Source: Rebecca billardiae RCC1528 (lineage: Eukaryota > Haptophyta). Taken from it: a DNA stretch of 64,000 nucleotides. Location of the stretch: assembly GCA_965240325.2 (NCBI GenBank), contig OZ251237.1, forward strand, positions 186,001 to 250,000. The letters are read 5' to 3'. The position numbers were made by a program, and so were the translations under genes. The notes under the pieces were generated by a model that did not search any database, had not been told where the DNA came from, and saw only the letters and a program-made list of their open reading frames with translations. Of this stretch, positions 20,409-31,000 are shown in pieces (position 1 is the first letter of the stretch; each line of letters starts with the position of its first letter).

Positions 20409-21500
20409 ATGGTGAAGCACGGCCCCAAGTGTGATCACGCGGGCTGCACCAAGGGGCCTTCGTTCGGCATGCCGGGCGACGCGCGCGCCAGCCGGTGCGC
20501 TGCGCACAAGCTCGCCGGCATGGTCGACGTGAAGAGCACCAAGTGTGATCACGCCGGCTGCACCAAGGGGCCTTCATTCGGCATGGCAGGTGACGTGCGC
20601 GCCAGCCGGTGCGCTGCGCACAAGCTGGCTGGCATGGTCGACGTGAAGAACCTCAAGTGTGATCACGTTGACTGCACCAAGCGACCTAACTTCGGCATGC
20701 CGGGCGACGCGCGCGCCAGCCGGTGCGCTACGCACAAGCTGGCAGGCATGGTCGACGTGATGAGCCCCAAGTGTGATCACACCGGCTGCAACAAGTCGCC
20801 TTACTTCGGCATGCCGGGCGAGCGGCGCGCCAGCCGGTGCGCTACGCACAAGCTGGCCGGCATGGTCAACGTGAGGAGCCCCAAGTGTGATCACGCCGGC
20901 TGCACCAAGGTGCCTTGCTTCGGCATGCCGGGCGAGCGGCGCGCCAGCCGGTGCGCTACGCACAAGCTGGCAGGCATGGTCGACGTGAAGAGCACCAAGT
21001 GTGATCACGCCGGCTGCACCAAGCAGCCTTCACACAGCATGCCAGGCGACGCGCGCGCCAGCCGGTGCGCTGAGCACAAGCTGGCCGGCATGGTCGACGT
21101 CAAGCACCCCAAGTGTGCTCACGTGGACTGCAGCAAGGGGCCTTCATTCGGCATGCCGGGCGACGCGCGTGCCAGCCGGTGCGCTACGCACAAGCTGGCC
21201 GGCATGGTCAACATGGTGAGCCCCAAGTGTGATCACCGCAGCAAGCGCCCCTCCGATGCCGATGGACCTAGACGTGCTGCGCGTGCAAGGACCATTGTCG
21301 TGGCCGTGGGCGAAGAATTCATCGTCTCCTCGGCTCACCAACAGCCTCAGGAGGCTGCAGGGCTGGGTCAGCGCGGTGGTGGACGCGGCGGTGGTGCCGG
21401 TGCTCGCGCGCGCCAAGGAGGAGCTGCACGAGCACCGGCTGCGCAACTGGTCGGTGGCCACGCTGCAGATCAACCTGCTCACCGCGCGCGCGGCGAATGA
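20409..21500 (+). CDS. EsV-1-7 cysteine-rich repeat protein
   Basis: From the ATG at 20409 the protein has seven full 38-residue tandem repeats (about residues 7-272) plus the start of an eighth. Each fits C-X4-C-X16-C-X2-H-X12 exactly, for example KCDHAGC...SRCAAHKLAGMV. This is the EsV-1-7 repeat, known from a brown-alga virus protein and from the Ectocarpus regulator IMMEDIATE UPRIGHT. It has a patchy distribution in algae and large DNA viruses, and its biochemical role is unknown. The Cys/His pattern suggests metal binding. After residue 280 the frame becomes low-complexity and stops at 21500, whereas another frame (21361-21849) looks better conserved, so the true 3' end may be spliced. 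The repeat DNA is clearly less GC-biased than the flanking host genes. Confidence 0.85.
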   Translation: MVKHGPKCDHAGCTKGPSFGMPGDARASRCAAHKLAGMVDVKSTKCDHAGCTKGPSFGMAGDVRASRCAAHKLAGMVDVKNLKCDHVDCTKRPNFGMPGDARASRCATHKLAGMVDVMSPKCDHTGCNKSPYFGMPGERRASRCATHKLAGMVNVRSPKCDHAGCTKVPCFGMPGERRASRCATHKLAGMVDVKSTKCDHAGCTKQPSHSMPGDARASRCAEHKLAGMVDVKHPKCAHVDCSKGPSFGMPGDARASRCATHKLAGMVNMVSPKCDHRSKRPSDADGPRRAARARTIVVAVGEEFIVSSAHQQPQEAAGLGQRGGGRGGGAGARARQGGAARAPAAQLVGGHAADQPAHRARGE

Positions 21501-21849
21501 GATGAAGCGGCAGCACGTGCACGCGCTCGCCAAGGGCGGCGACCTCACCGACGCCGACGTCGCCGAGCTCGCGTCCGCGCTCGACTCGACGATGTACTCG
21601 ATCGACACGGTGCGGTACGCGCTGTTCGCGCCCGCGCGCTTCCACGCGATGCTGCGCCACGTCGTGCTCGACCTCGGGCAGGAGGCGCACGACTCGGACG
21701 CGCAGGCGCTCGCGCGGCCGGCGCCCGAGCCCGCGCACGCCGAGTCGGCGGCGATGCCAGCGCTCGCGCGCATGATCAGCGGCGCCAGCCCACAGCCCGG
21801 CCGCGGCATGGCGCCACGGAGCGAGGCGTCGTCGCTCGCTGAGCCGTAG
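21361..21849 (+). CDS. Putative 3' exon, helical protein of unknown family
   Basis: This frame encodes about 162 residues beginning GWVSAVVDAAVVPVLARA. It has host-like codon use and amphipathic helices (NWSVATLQINLLTARAANEM, YSIDTVRYALFAPARFHAML), and stops at 21849. A branch-like CTCAC lies near 21333 and CTGCAG ends at 21360, so it could be the last exon of the EsV-1-7 gene or of another gene disrupted upstream. A phase-0 join from 21296 would be in frame, but its donor (GTCGTG) is weak. Function is unknown. Confidence 0.4.
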   Translation, partial: GWVSAVVDAAVVPVLARAKEELHEHRLRNWSVATLQINLLTARAANEMKRQHVHALAKGGDLTDADVAELASALDSTMYSIDTVRYALFAPARFHAMLRHVVLDLGQEAHDSDAQALARPAPEPAHAESAAMPALARMISGASPQPGRGMAPRSEASSLAEP

Positions 21850-22097
21850 CGGCCGCCCAGCCGTCAGATCGCCATCTGCCATGTAGACGACACCAGTAGC
21901 AAGGGCGGTAAGGGCTGTCAACTCCCAGTGGCGCCGAGTGGCGGAGGTTGGTTGCCCCTCAACTCGTGCGGCCTCGCGGCGCAGCGGCTAAGTCTCCTGG
22001 GGCGCCGCCCAGGAGGGCGCGTGGGGTGCGCACGCCGCGTGCTCCTGCGGCCGCGGCAGCGGCCGCGGACACGGCGCGCGTGGTTGGTCGCATGCTA
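21850..22097. other. Intergenic region upstream of the 289-bp repeat
   Basis: This GC-rich stretch has no gene. Part of it may be the 3' UTR of the upstream exon. Confidence 0.4.
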
Positions 22098-22386
22098 GAC
22101 AAGGCCGTCATTTTCTGAAACTGCTTGTCATCCGTGCCGGTCGAGATTGCGCTGGAGAGGGGCATGTTGGGTGGGGTGCGGGGCGGGGAGAATGTGGCGC
22201 GAACTGGCGGGACGTCGGCGGTCGGAGAGTCGGAGCAATGAGTCGGAGCCGCGCCGGCGGCGCGCGCGGCCGCGGGCGGGCAAAAATTGCGTGATGAGTA
22301 AAGTAGGATCTGACGACGACGGTGATTGGCTGACAATGGCCTCAATCCGGCGCAATTCAATAATGATTTGAAGCCCGGCCACCTGG
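22098..22386. repeat. 289-bp dispersed repeat, copy 1
   Basis: It runs from GACAAGGCCGTC to CCCGGCCACCTGG and appears identical over its whole length to 33506-33794, in the same orientation 11.4 kb away. Both copies are followed directly by non-LTR retrotransposon sequence, so it is probably part of that element family. No target duplications are visible at its edges. Confidence 0.85.
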
Positions 22387-24404
22387 CCCTCCTTCGGACT
22401 GCCAACAGCCCCACACAAGTGGGCCTGCTCACCAGGACCTGCCTGGAGGCACACCGACAACAACCGGCCAACGGAACACTGATGCCCCCTGCAGTGCGAG
22501 GCGGAATGGAGGCCCTGTCGCTCGCGCCCAGGGGCACAGAGCCATGGCTGCTGGCCTGCTCCGCAACACTGGCCAACCTGACCCTGCGAGAGGCCTGCAG
22601 GTCCCCCCTCATCCCTAGCCGGGCCTCTGATCAGGAGAGACTCGTGGAGCTGTTAGCGGACTGGGACGCGCGGGACTACGCAGCCCTGGGCGACACCCCC
22701 ATGGGCACCCTGCTGCAGGCTGCAAGTGCAGGGGGAGACGGCCAGCCCAGCCTGATGGAGCGCAGCATCCTGAGCGATAATGGCACGTCCATGGAACGCC
22801 TGCTCAACGCACAGGGCACCCCAGCTCTCAGCCATCTCACACACACTGGCAGCAGCATGGTGTGGACGGCTGTGCAGCACCACGCAGGAGCTGCGGAAGC
22901 AATGGCAGGCCTCATCGTCCGCACTGCGGTAAAACTGGCCACGAGCCCCGCAAATTTCCTGTACACCGCCCATCTGCAGGAAGCCAGAACGGCCGCCTAT
23001 GAGGCAGATGTGCCCACTGCACCAGCAGACGTGACCCAGGCAGCAGCCACCGTCACAGCAGGGGTAGATGGGTCGTACAAGCCAGACACAGCCACAGGGG
23101 CCGCTGGGGCCGCCTACATTGTACATGCCCGTGGCGCAGGCCGGCTGCGAGACCAGGAGTGCGTGCGCCTGGCAAGTGCCACATACCACGGGCAGCAGAC
23201 TGCAGCCAACTCGGAGGTGGCATCTGCCACACTCCTCACCAAACTCCTGGCTGGCCTACCAGGTAGCACCATTCATGTCAGCTGGGACTGCGACGATGCA
23301 CTCAAGCACCTCCTCTGGGCCAGGCCAGCGTTGGACTCAGTGGCAGGGGGCCAGGCAGCCCAGCCAAATACCACCCGCCCACCAGGCTGGGAGCCCAGAA
23401 TGAGCAAGAATCAGGCCCACAACCCGCACATGTCCAGGCTCCTGCATGTGATTGACGAGTGCTCTCGCGGCACCACCTGGATGTACTACCCCCAAATGAG
23501 CGGCCACTCACGCGGAAGGGGCGGACCATCACTGGACGATATGGTGCGCGAAATTCTCCAGCCGGAACCGGACGCGTCGGGCGGCACCTACACAGTGCCC
23601 CCTCCCCAGCTGGCATCGCTGCGCAGAGCCACCAGGGCCTTCGTGGGCACCGAACCTTCCTCCGAAGACGTGGACCGCACTGTATGCAACCTGTGTGCGG
23701 ACTGGGCGGCCAAGCGAGTGGCTGTGGATGGCATGGACCCATCACACAGGCTAGGAAAGAACGTCTGGCTCCCTGCAGCATATGGGCTGGTGGACACTGC
23801 AGGGGCTCTCCTGCAGTCAGGGCCCCTCCCTGTCAGGAGGCTGGTAATAGAGCGCGCCCGCAGAGCAGCCCTGGAGGCGCGCCTGGATCCCACCCCTGGA
23901 AACGACGAGTCCCCCGAACAGGCGGCAGAGAGGCAGCGCAGGAGCGCCAAGTACGCCATCAAGATGGGGGACGACTCCCTACACACCCAGGAATCCACCC
24001 TCTCGCTGCGGAACCAGTTCACCAAGCCAGAGCGCCTCACCAAGTTCGTCCTCAGGTGCTGCGTCGGGGCGCTGGAGTATAATCAAGATGCTGCGGGGGC
24101 CAACCCAGGATTGGATGCAGTCCCATATAGCCAGCAATGGCCGGACTGCACGCTGGGCACCGACTGTCTGTTCTGCCTCGAGGCAGGGTCAGCAGACGAT
24201 ATTGAGTTTCGACGACGACTTACTTATCAGGGGCGCGGACGGCGGACGATAATATATCCGTCTGCAGGGGCTGGGTTGGCGGGCCGTGATGCGCAGGCCC
24301 GTGCCAGCACGGGCCACGGGCCCCATTCATTCACCCGTTCCGGAGAGCACGTACAGTACACTTACGGGGAGGCCTCGGACGTAGAGATGTACAACTACGA
24401 CTGA
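22387..24404 (+). mobile_element. Non-LTR retrotransposon fragment with RNase H domain
   Basis: The open frame continues in phase from the 289-bp repeat and stops at 24404 (692 residues counted from 22326). No reverse transcriptase core is present, so the 5' part is lost. An RNase H domain is visible: GVDGSY (Asp about 248), NSEVASATLL (Glu about 297), WDCDDALKHL (Asp about 321-324), then YYPQMSGHSRG and NLCADWAAK (Asp about 459). The C-terminus has the C..C-type finger typical of LINE ORF2 ends (DCTLGTDCLFCLEAGSADD). GC and codon use differ from the host genes. It abuts the prolyl oligopeptidase fragment with no space between them. Confidence 0.65.
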
Positions 24405-24415
24405 CTAGTGGGGCT

Positions 24416-25090
24416 GCCCCTCGCGGCACGGCGAGAAGCTCTGCTTCTTCTCGCACAACTCGGGCCTGCAGAACCAGGCCGTGCTGTACAAGCAGCCGCG
24501 CGCCGCGCTGCAGACGGCGCACGCCAAAGGCCGAACGCTCGGCTCGGCGCAGCCCCTGCTCGACCCAAACCGCATCTCGGCGCGGAAGGCACGGCGGCGG
24601 TGGGCGCGCGCGCCTTCTCGCGCGACGGCACGAAGCTGGCGTACGCCGTCTCCCGCTCCGGCTCGGACTGGGCCACCATCCGCGTGCGCGACGTCGCCAC
24701 CTGCGCCGACCTCCCCGCCGACGTGCTCATGTGGGTCAAGTTTAGTCACATCGCGTGGACGCCAGACGGCGCGGGCTTCTTCAACTCTTCTTCTACTCGC
24801 GGTACGACGCGCCGCGCGGGCTGGAGAGCACGGACGACGGCGGCGCGGCGGGCACCGAGACCACCGCCGCCAAGTTCCACAAGCTGTACTACCACGCGCT
24901 CGGCACCGCGCAGGGCGCCGACGTGCTCGTGTACGACGACCCGCAGCACGAGGACTTTATGTTTGCGGCCGAGGTGACGGAGGACGGCGCGTTCGTTCTG
25001 CTCACAATCTTCGAGTCGTGTGACCCGGTGAACAAGCTGTACGCCGCGCCGCTCGGCGAGCTGCTCGGCGCGGGCGCCGTACTAGTAGGC
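24416..25090 (+). pseudogene. Prolyl oligopeptidase (S9A) beta-propeller fragment
   Basis: Conceptual translation across three frames matches about 170 residues of the N-terminal propeller of prolyl endopeptidase. The segments are GEKLCFFSHNSGLQNQAVLY (frame 1), then AFSRDGTKLAYAVSRSGSDW to KFSHIAWTPDG (frame 3), then KLYYHALGTAQGADVLVY to ESCDPVNKLY (frame 2). Shifts lie near 24580 and 24785. The rest of the propeller and the whole catalytic domain are absent. The fragment begins exactly where the retrotransposon ends and stops before the next gene. It is either a relic broken by the insertion or a transduced piece. It cannot encode a working peptidase. Confidence 0.8.
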
Positions 25091-25132
25091 CTCGGACCGA
25101 GGCTCTGCCCGCCAGTAGAGGCAGAGAGCGCA

Positions 25133-26789
25133 TCAGTGATGCCGGTTGAACTCGTTCGGCGGCCCCTCCCACAGCTCGAGCACGAACGAGCAGCGCTCGC
25201 CGGCGCTGACGGTGCTCACGCTGTGCCGCTTCTCCGAGGGGAAGAGCACGCCGTCGCCGCGCGCCAGCCGCACGGTCTGCGGCGCCGCCGCGCCCCCGGG
25301 CTCGGCGGGCGCCCAGAGCGAGAGCTCGCCGCCCTCGTACTCGTGCGGCGCCGAGAGCGCCACCGAGAGCGTGAGCAGCGAGCCCGCGTCGCGGTGCTCC
25401 GCGTCGCCGACCGAGCCGCCGCGCGTGTACCGATGGTGCTCGACGGAGCGCAGCGCGGTCGAGCGGCCGAGCAGCAGCCGCCAGCGCGACGCGTCGGCCG
25501 CGAGCACGCGCGCGCGCACGCGGCGGAGCAGCGCGAGCAGCGCGCGCTGCACCGCGCCGCCACGGTGCAGGTGCGTCACGCGGTGCTCCGCCGCCGCGTG
25601 CAGCCTGTCCTCCGCCGCGGCGAAGAGGCCGCCCCGACGCGACGCGTCCGCCCCCTCGTCGTCGTCAAACAGATTCGGGAGATCGGCGCCGAGATCGCCC
25701 TGCTCGGCCGCCAGCGCCTCGGCGAGCGCGTCGAGCGCGGCGACGTCCGCCTCGCTGAGCAGCTGCGGCAGCACCGCCCACGCGGCACCGTCCGCCTCCG
25801 CGCGCGTCGGCGCGGCCGCCGCCGCGGCCGCGGGCTCCGCCGCCTCCCACTCGGCGACGGAGGTGGCGCGCGGAGGCACGACGTAGATCCCGTGCGGCTC
25901 GTGCGCGCGGCTGACCGCCCACGGCGCGCGCGCGTCCTCGCCGCCGAAGAGCGCGTCCGGGCCGGACTCGTAGTCTACGCAGGCGCGCAGGCGGCGGGCG
26001 GGCCGGTGGGTGGAGGTGGGAGGGGGGCAGGCGTGAGGCGCGCGCGGCGTGGCGCGGCTTGGCGTTGGCGCGGCGTTGGCGCGGCGGCGTAGAATGTACT
26101 GGCAACTCCCGGCGCACGCTACCGCGCAGCCGCGCGAAAGACGTGTGTTTTGCGCGCTTCGCGCCGTATATCGCACAGGTGATTGTTGGGCGCGGCTTGG
26201 CGCGGCGGCGCGCACCGACGCACGCGTCGAGCGACTCGACGCAGCTCACGATCCGCAGCGCGCCGCCCTCCCACTCGGCGCGGAGCAGCGCGGAGAGGCG
26301 GGCGAGGGCGTGGCCGGTGACGAAGACGATCACGCACGTGGGTGGCGGCGTGCGCACGCCGCGGTCCGCCTCCGCCACCGCGGCGCCCAGCTCGCCGGAC
26401 GCGAGCGCGCCCGGCCGCAGTGCTAGCAGGTCGCACGCGGCGAACGCGCATCGGTCGGCGACGCCGCACTCGGCGGCGCGCTCGCGCGCCTCGCGGATGC
26501 ACTCCGCGTCGATGTCCACGCCCACGCACGCGCAGCCGTACTGCACCGCCGCCTGGTGCAGCACGCGCCCGTCGCCGCACCCGAGGTCCCAGAGAACGTC
26601 GTCGGCGCCCAGCCGCGCCGCGCGGAGCACGTGCGGGATGCGGCCGTCCGCGCACGGGACGAAGGGCGAGACGCTGCGCGGGCCGGCTGCGGACCACTCG
26701 TCGCCCTGCTTCCGCTCCAGCTCCGTGCGCCGCTCGAGCACGTACGCCGCGAGCAGCGCGCCCTGCTCGCGCGAGTGGGCGTCCAGCAT
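25133..26789 (-). CDS. SAM methyltransferase fused to 2OG-Fe(II) oxygenase
   Basis: Two exons are inferred on the minus strand: 26789-26216 and 25974-25133. The 241-bp phase-1 intron begins GTGCGC, contains CCTCAC and ends GTAG. The product is 471 aa. Residues 64-115 form a class I SAM-binding fold: DVLWDLGCGDGRV (motif I, about 64-76) and GVDID (acidic ribose-binding Asp about 92). The second half opens AWAVLPQLLSEADVAAL and carries HRD (His about 385, Asp about 387), YEGGEL, a distal His in SEKRHSV (about 442) and GER (Arg about 452), the complete Fe(II)/2OG set. Both domains look active. The substrate is unknown; a protein or nucleic-acid modifier is a guess. The ATG lies 9 bp outside an inverted repeat shared with the divergent neighbour. 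Confidence 0.75.
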
Positions 26790-26797
26790 CGCGCGAT

Positions 26798-27194
26798 CAA
26801 GGGGAGTCAGGGTACAGCACGTCCAGTTGGGCTGCAGCTGGAGCTTGGGTCCAAAAGCTTCCCGCGGCGCAGCGGCACTCGCCGCCGCCGCCGCCGTCGA
26901 GGGGCGGTTGTGGCGCGCACGGCGTGAGCCGCTGCGGGCGCTGAGGTGCGCGCGACGGCGGCGCGCCCGGCGGCGCTGCTGTAGGAGGCCACTGCCCTCC
27001 TCTCTGCCCCGCGCGCTTCGCTCGTCGTCGCCGTCTCCGCGCCTGCGACTCAGCGCGCACGCGAGCGCGGCACCGCCCGGCAGCCGGGGCAATCTCTGCC
27101 GTGACTGCGCATGTGCGTCGCGACCTGGTCGGCCCAGCGCGCGAGGCGCGTGCGGGCGAGGTAGGGCCAGTATGGGCGCGCGCCATGCCGCCTC
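26798..27194 (-). repeat. Inverted repeat, left arm (5' flank of the MTase-2OG gene)
   Basis: This 397-bp arm is the reverse complement of 27520-27916 with no difference that I could find. The spacer (27195-27519) is 325 bp. The arm ends 9 bp before the methyltransferase ATG, so it contains that gene's 5' UTR and probably its promoter. Confidence 0.9.
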
Positions 27195-27519
27195 AAGTAA
27201 GCCCATCAGAGCGTACAACAGGGAACTGAGCACGTGTGTCTGGTTGGCCGCTCAGTGGACTGTGTTCAAGCAATGCACGGGCCATCGTCGAGGCGATCTC
27301 GAGGCACTCAGTCAAAACGTCAGTTCAGCGCGCAGACGACCTGGGTGAGAGTCACTGACAATGTATGACTCGCATGATCACAAAAGGCTCTGCAACTATC
27401 GCGTCTGTACGCCTACTGCCTCGATCGTGCACACTGACGCCTGCGCTTGGGTGCCGCATTGTTTGTCAACGTTGTCGACAGAGGTGCAAGGCCCGCGACA
27501 TGCCCACCGGCGCAAGGTC
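27195..27519. other. Spacer between inverted-repeat arms
   Basis: These 325 bp of moderate GC lie between two mirrored upstream regions. No gene is seen. They would be the loop of a very large hairpin, or the centre of a bidirectional promoter. Confidence 0.5.
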
Positions 27520-27916
27520 GAGGCGGCATGGCGCGCGCCCATACTGGCCCTACCTCGCCCGCACGCGCCTCGCGCGCTGGGCCGACCAGGTCGCGACGCA
27601 CATGCGCAGTCACGGCAGAGATTGCCCCGGCTGCCGGGCGGTGCCGCGCTCGCGTGCGCGCTGAGTCGCAGGCGCGGAGACGGCGACGACGAGCGAAGCG
27701 CGCGGGGCAGAGAGGAGGGCAGTGGCCTCCTACAGCAGCGCCGCCGGGCGCGCCGCCGTCGCGCGCACCTCAGCGCCCGCAGCGGCTCACGCCGTGCGCG
27801 CCACAACCGCCCCTCGACGGCGGCGGCGGCGGCGAGTGCCGCTGCGCCGCGGGAAGCTTTTGGACCCAAGCTCCAGCTGCAGCCCAACTGGACGTGCTGT
27901 ACCCTGACTCCCCTTG
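27520..27916 (+). repeat. Inverted repeat, right arm (5' flank of the coiled-coil gene)
   Basis: This is the partner of 26798-27194. It ends 129 bp before the ATG of the 1681-aa coiled-coil protein. Just outside the arms, the bordering bases are GCGCGAT on both forward-strand sides. Confidence 0.9.
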
Positions 27917-28045
27917 GCGCGATGCAAGGCGCTCCTCCCGGTCCGGACCCAAGAGGCGGCGCCGGGCGGACGCGGGCGTGCTCGGCTGCCCGGACTCACC
28001 AGCACGGTCTACTTTTTGAACGGCGGCGAGAAGACTGCAGGTATA

Positions 28046-31000
28046 ATGGTCGCCGGCCCCGTCGCGGCGCCGCGGCTCGTGAGCCCGGGCCCGCAGCGGC
28101 CCCCACCGCGCTCGAGCAAGCCGGCGTACCCGATCGCGGTGGAGTCGTACCCACCCTCCGTCGAGCAGCGCCTCTCTCCGGCGCGCTCGGCCTCGCCGTC
28201 GATCGAGCGCGGCGCGAGCGCGTCGCCGGCGCGCTCGCCTCCGCGCCGGCGCTCGCCTCCGCGCTCGTCGCCTCCGAGCGACCACCACGGGCGCGGCGAG
28301 GACGAGGGCGACGAGTACGAGGACGAGGACGACGTGGTGAGCGGGCCGCTCGGTCTGCACCCGCGCCACGAGCCGACGAGCCCGGCGAGCCAGCTGCCGT
28401 ACCAGCGCTACCTGCACACGGGCACGATGCCGGCGGCCGCGAGCACCGCGCCCGCGCCGCGCGGCCGCGGCGCCGCGCCCGCGCGCGCGCGCGCGCCTCC
28501 GGAGGTGGCGCCCGTCGACGCGCGCGCGGACGTGGAGTACGCGGACTCGCTCGCGACGACGCTCACGCGCCAGGCGCGCGAGCTCGCGCGCGAGAACGCC
28601 GCGCTCGAGGCCGAGATCGACGAGCTGCAGGCGCAGCGCTCGGCGCTCGAGGCGCGCGCCGCCTCCGAGCTGCACGCGCTGACGGAGCAGCAGCGCGGCG
28701 CGGCGGCGGAGGCGAACGTGCTCAAGGGGCGGCGCGCCGCGCTCGAGCAGCAGACCGACGAGGTCTGGGCCGCGCTCGACGAGGCCAAGGCCGACGCGCT
28801 GCAGGCGGGTGTCGCGCTCCTCGCCTATCTGGTGCGCACGACGCGCGCGCGCGCGTTCGTCGGCTGGCGGCTGGCGGTGCTGCGCGCGCGCGCGCAGCGC
28901 CGCGCGCTGGTCGAGCTGCACGAGCTGGCAGGCGGCTCGGGCGCGCCGCGCGCGCCCGCGCTCGGCGGCGCCGCGCACGCCGCCGCGCCGGCGGAGCGCG
29001 CGCCCGCGCCCACCTTCGGACCTTTTGTGCTCGGCGGCACCAGCGCACCTGCGCACGGCGGCGGCGGCGCGGCCTTCTCGCCGCGCGGCACGGCGGCGGG
29101 CGCGGCGGCGCGGCGGCGCGGCTCGGGCTCGGGCGTGGACGTCTCGCGCCTCGCCGCCGTCGAGGCCGAGCTCGCGCGCGCGCGCATCGACGCGCGGCGC
29201 GCGGACGAGGCGCGCGCGCACGCGGAGCACGCGCTCGCCGAGTCGCTCGGCGCGTGCGGCGGCCTGGAGAGCAAGGCGCGCGCGCTCGCGAAGCAGCTGG
29301 CGTCCAAGGACGCGGAGCTGGCGCGGATCCGCGCGGAGCGCGGGCGGGAGCGCCGGCTGAGCGCGGGCGGCGCGCGCGCGCCGGTCTCGCCGCCGCCGCT
29401 GCACACGCCGCCGCCCAAGCCGGGGCGGCAGCAGCAGCAGCAGCAGCAGCGCGGCGGCGGCGGCGGCGCGGACGGCGGCGGCGGCGCGGACGGCGGCGCC
29501 GCGGCTCGGCAGCAGCTCGAGGCGCAGCTGGACGCGGCGCACGCGCTCAACCAGAGCCTCGCCGTGCAGGCGGAGGGCCTGCGCCGCCGGCTCGACGCGC
29601 TCGAGATGGGCGGCGCAGGCGTTCTCCACGCGGACCTCGCAGCCGCTGGCGGCGCGCCCGCTGGTGGCGCGGCCGCTGGCGTGGCGGCCGGTGTGGCCGG
29701 CGCGGCGGCGGGCGGCGGCGAGCGCGCGGCGCCGCCCGCGGCGCAGCCGGCCGCGGCGCAGCCGGCCGCGGCGTCGGCGCAGTTCGAGGCTCGGGTCGAG
29801 TCGCTGCGCGCCGAGCTCGCCGACGCGCGCGCCGACGCGGCCGCGAGCGCGCGGCAGCTCAGCGCGGCGCGCGAGGCAGCGGCCACCGCGGAGGCCGAGG
29901 CGCGCCTGGCGCGCGCCGCCCACGCGCCCTCGTCGCCCCCCGCCGCGGGCTCGCCCACCGTTGTCGCCGCGGCGCGCGCGCGCGACGCCGAGCGCGAGCG
30001 GCTGCTGGCGGACGCGCGCGCGGAGAACCGCGCGCTCAGCGCCGAGTTTGAGCGCGTGCGCGCGCGGCTGCACGCGCTGCAGGCCGAGCGCGCGCCCAGC
30101 CCTGGCCTGGGCGCGGGCCCGGGCCAGCTGCGCCCGGCGCAGCGCTCCTCGCCACCCAGCCCAAGCCCGGGCGAGCCGCGCCCGGCGCAGCGCTCGCCCA
30201 GCCCGGGCCAGCCGCAGCCGCAGCCGCGCCGCCTGTCGCACTCGCGCTCGCCGCCGAGCGCGCGCGCCGCGCGCGCGGACGCAGACGAGCGCGCGGCCGC
30301 GGCCGAGGCGCGCGCGGCCGAGGCGGAGGCGCGCGCACAGGCGGGCGCGGCGGAGCTGCAGCGCGCGCAGGCGGACGCGCGCGCGGAGTCGCGCGCCGCC
30401 GCGGACGCGCGGCGCGAGCTCAGCGCCGCCACGTCCGAGCGCGACGACGCGCGCCGCGCCGCGGCCGCCGCCGAGGCGCGCGCGCGAGATCGCGATCTCG
30501 AGCTGACCGAGGCGCGCGCGAGCGTGCGCGCCGCGCGAGACGAGGCGGCGGCGGCGCGCGCGGCGGCGGGCGCGGCGCGCGAGGCGGAGCGCGCGCTCGC
30601 GGACGCGCGCGCCGACGCGCGCGCCGCGCGCGATGAGGCCGCCGCCGCGCGCGCAGACGCCGGCGGCGCGCAGCGGCTGCGCGCTCAGCTCGAGGCCGCG
30701 CGCGCCGACGTGGCCGATGCGCGCGCCGACGCGGCCGCGGCGCGGCGCGAGGTTGAGGCGGCGCGCGCGGCGGCGCGCGGGGTGGAGGCGGCGGCTGGCG
30801 GGCGCGGCGGCGGCGGCGGTGGCGCGCACGCTCTGGAGGAGGCGCGCGCGCAGGCGGCCGACGCGCGCGCCGACGCCGCCGCCGCGCGGCGCGAGCTGAA
30901 CACGCTGCGCGCCGCAGCGCGCACCGCCGCCGAGGGCGGCGAGGGCGGCCGTGGCGCGGGCGGCGCGGGCGGCGCGGGCGGCGCGGGCGCTCTGCAGGAG

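Noticed and set aside
20409-21224. An integrated virus genome
   Set aside because: Only the EsV-1-7 repeat gene is present. No capsid, polymerase or other viral hallmark lies nearby, and the family also occurs in cellular genomes.
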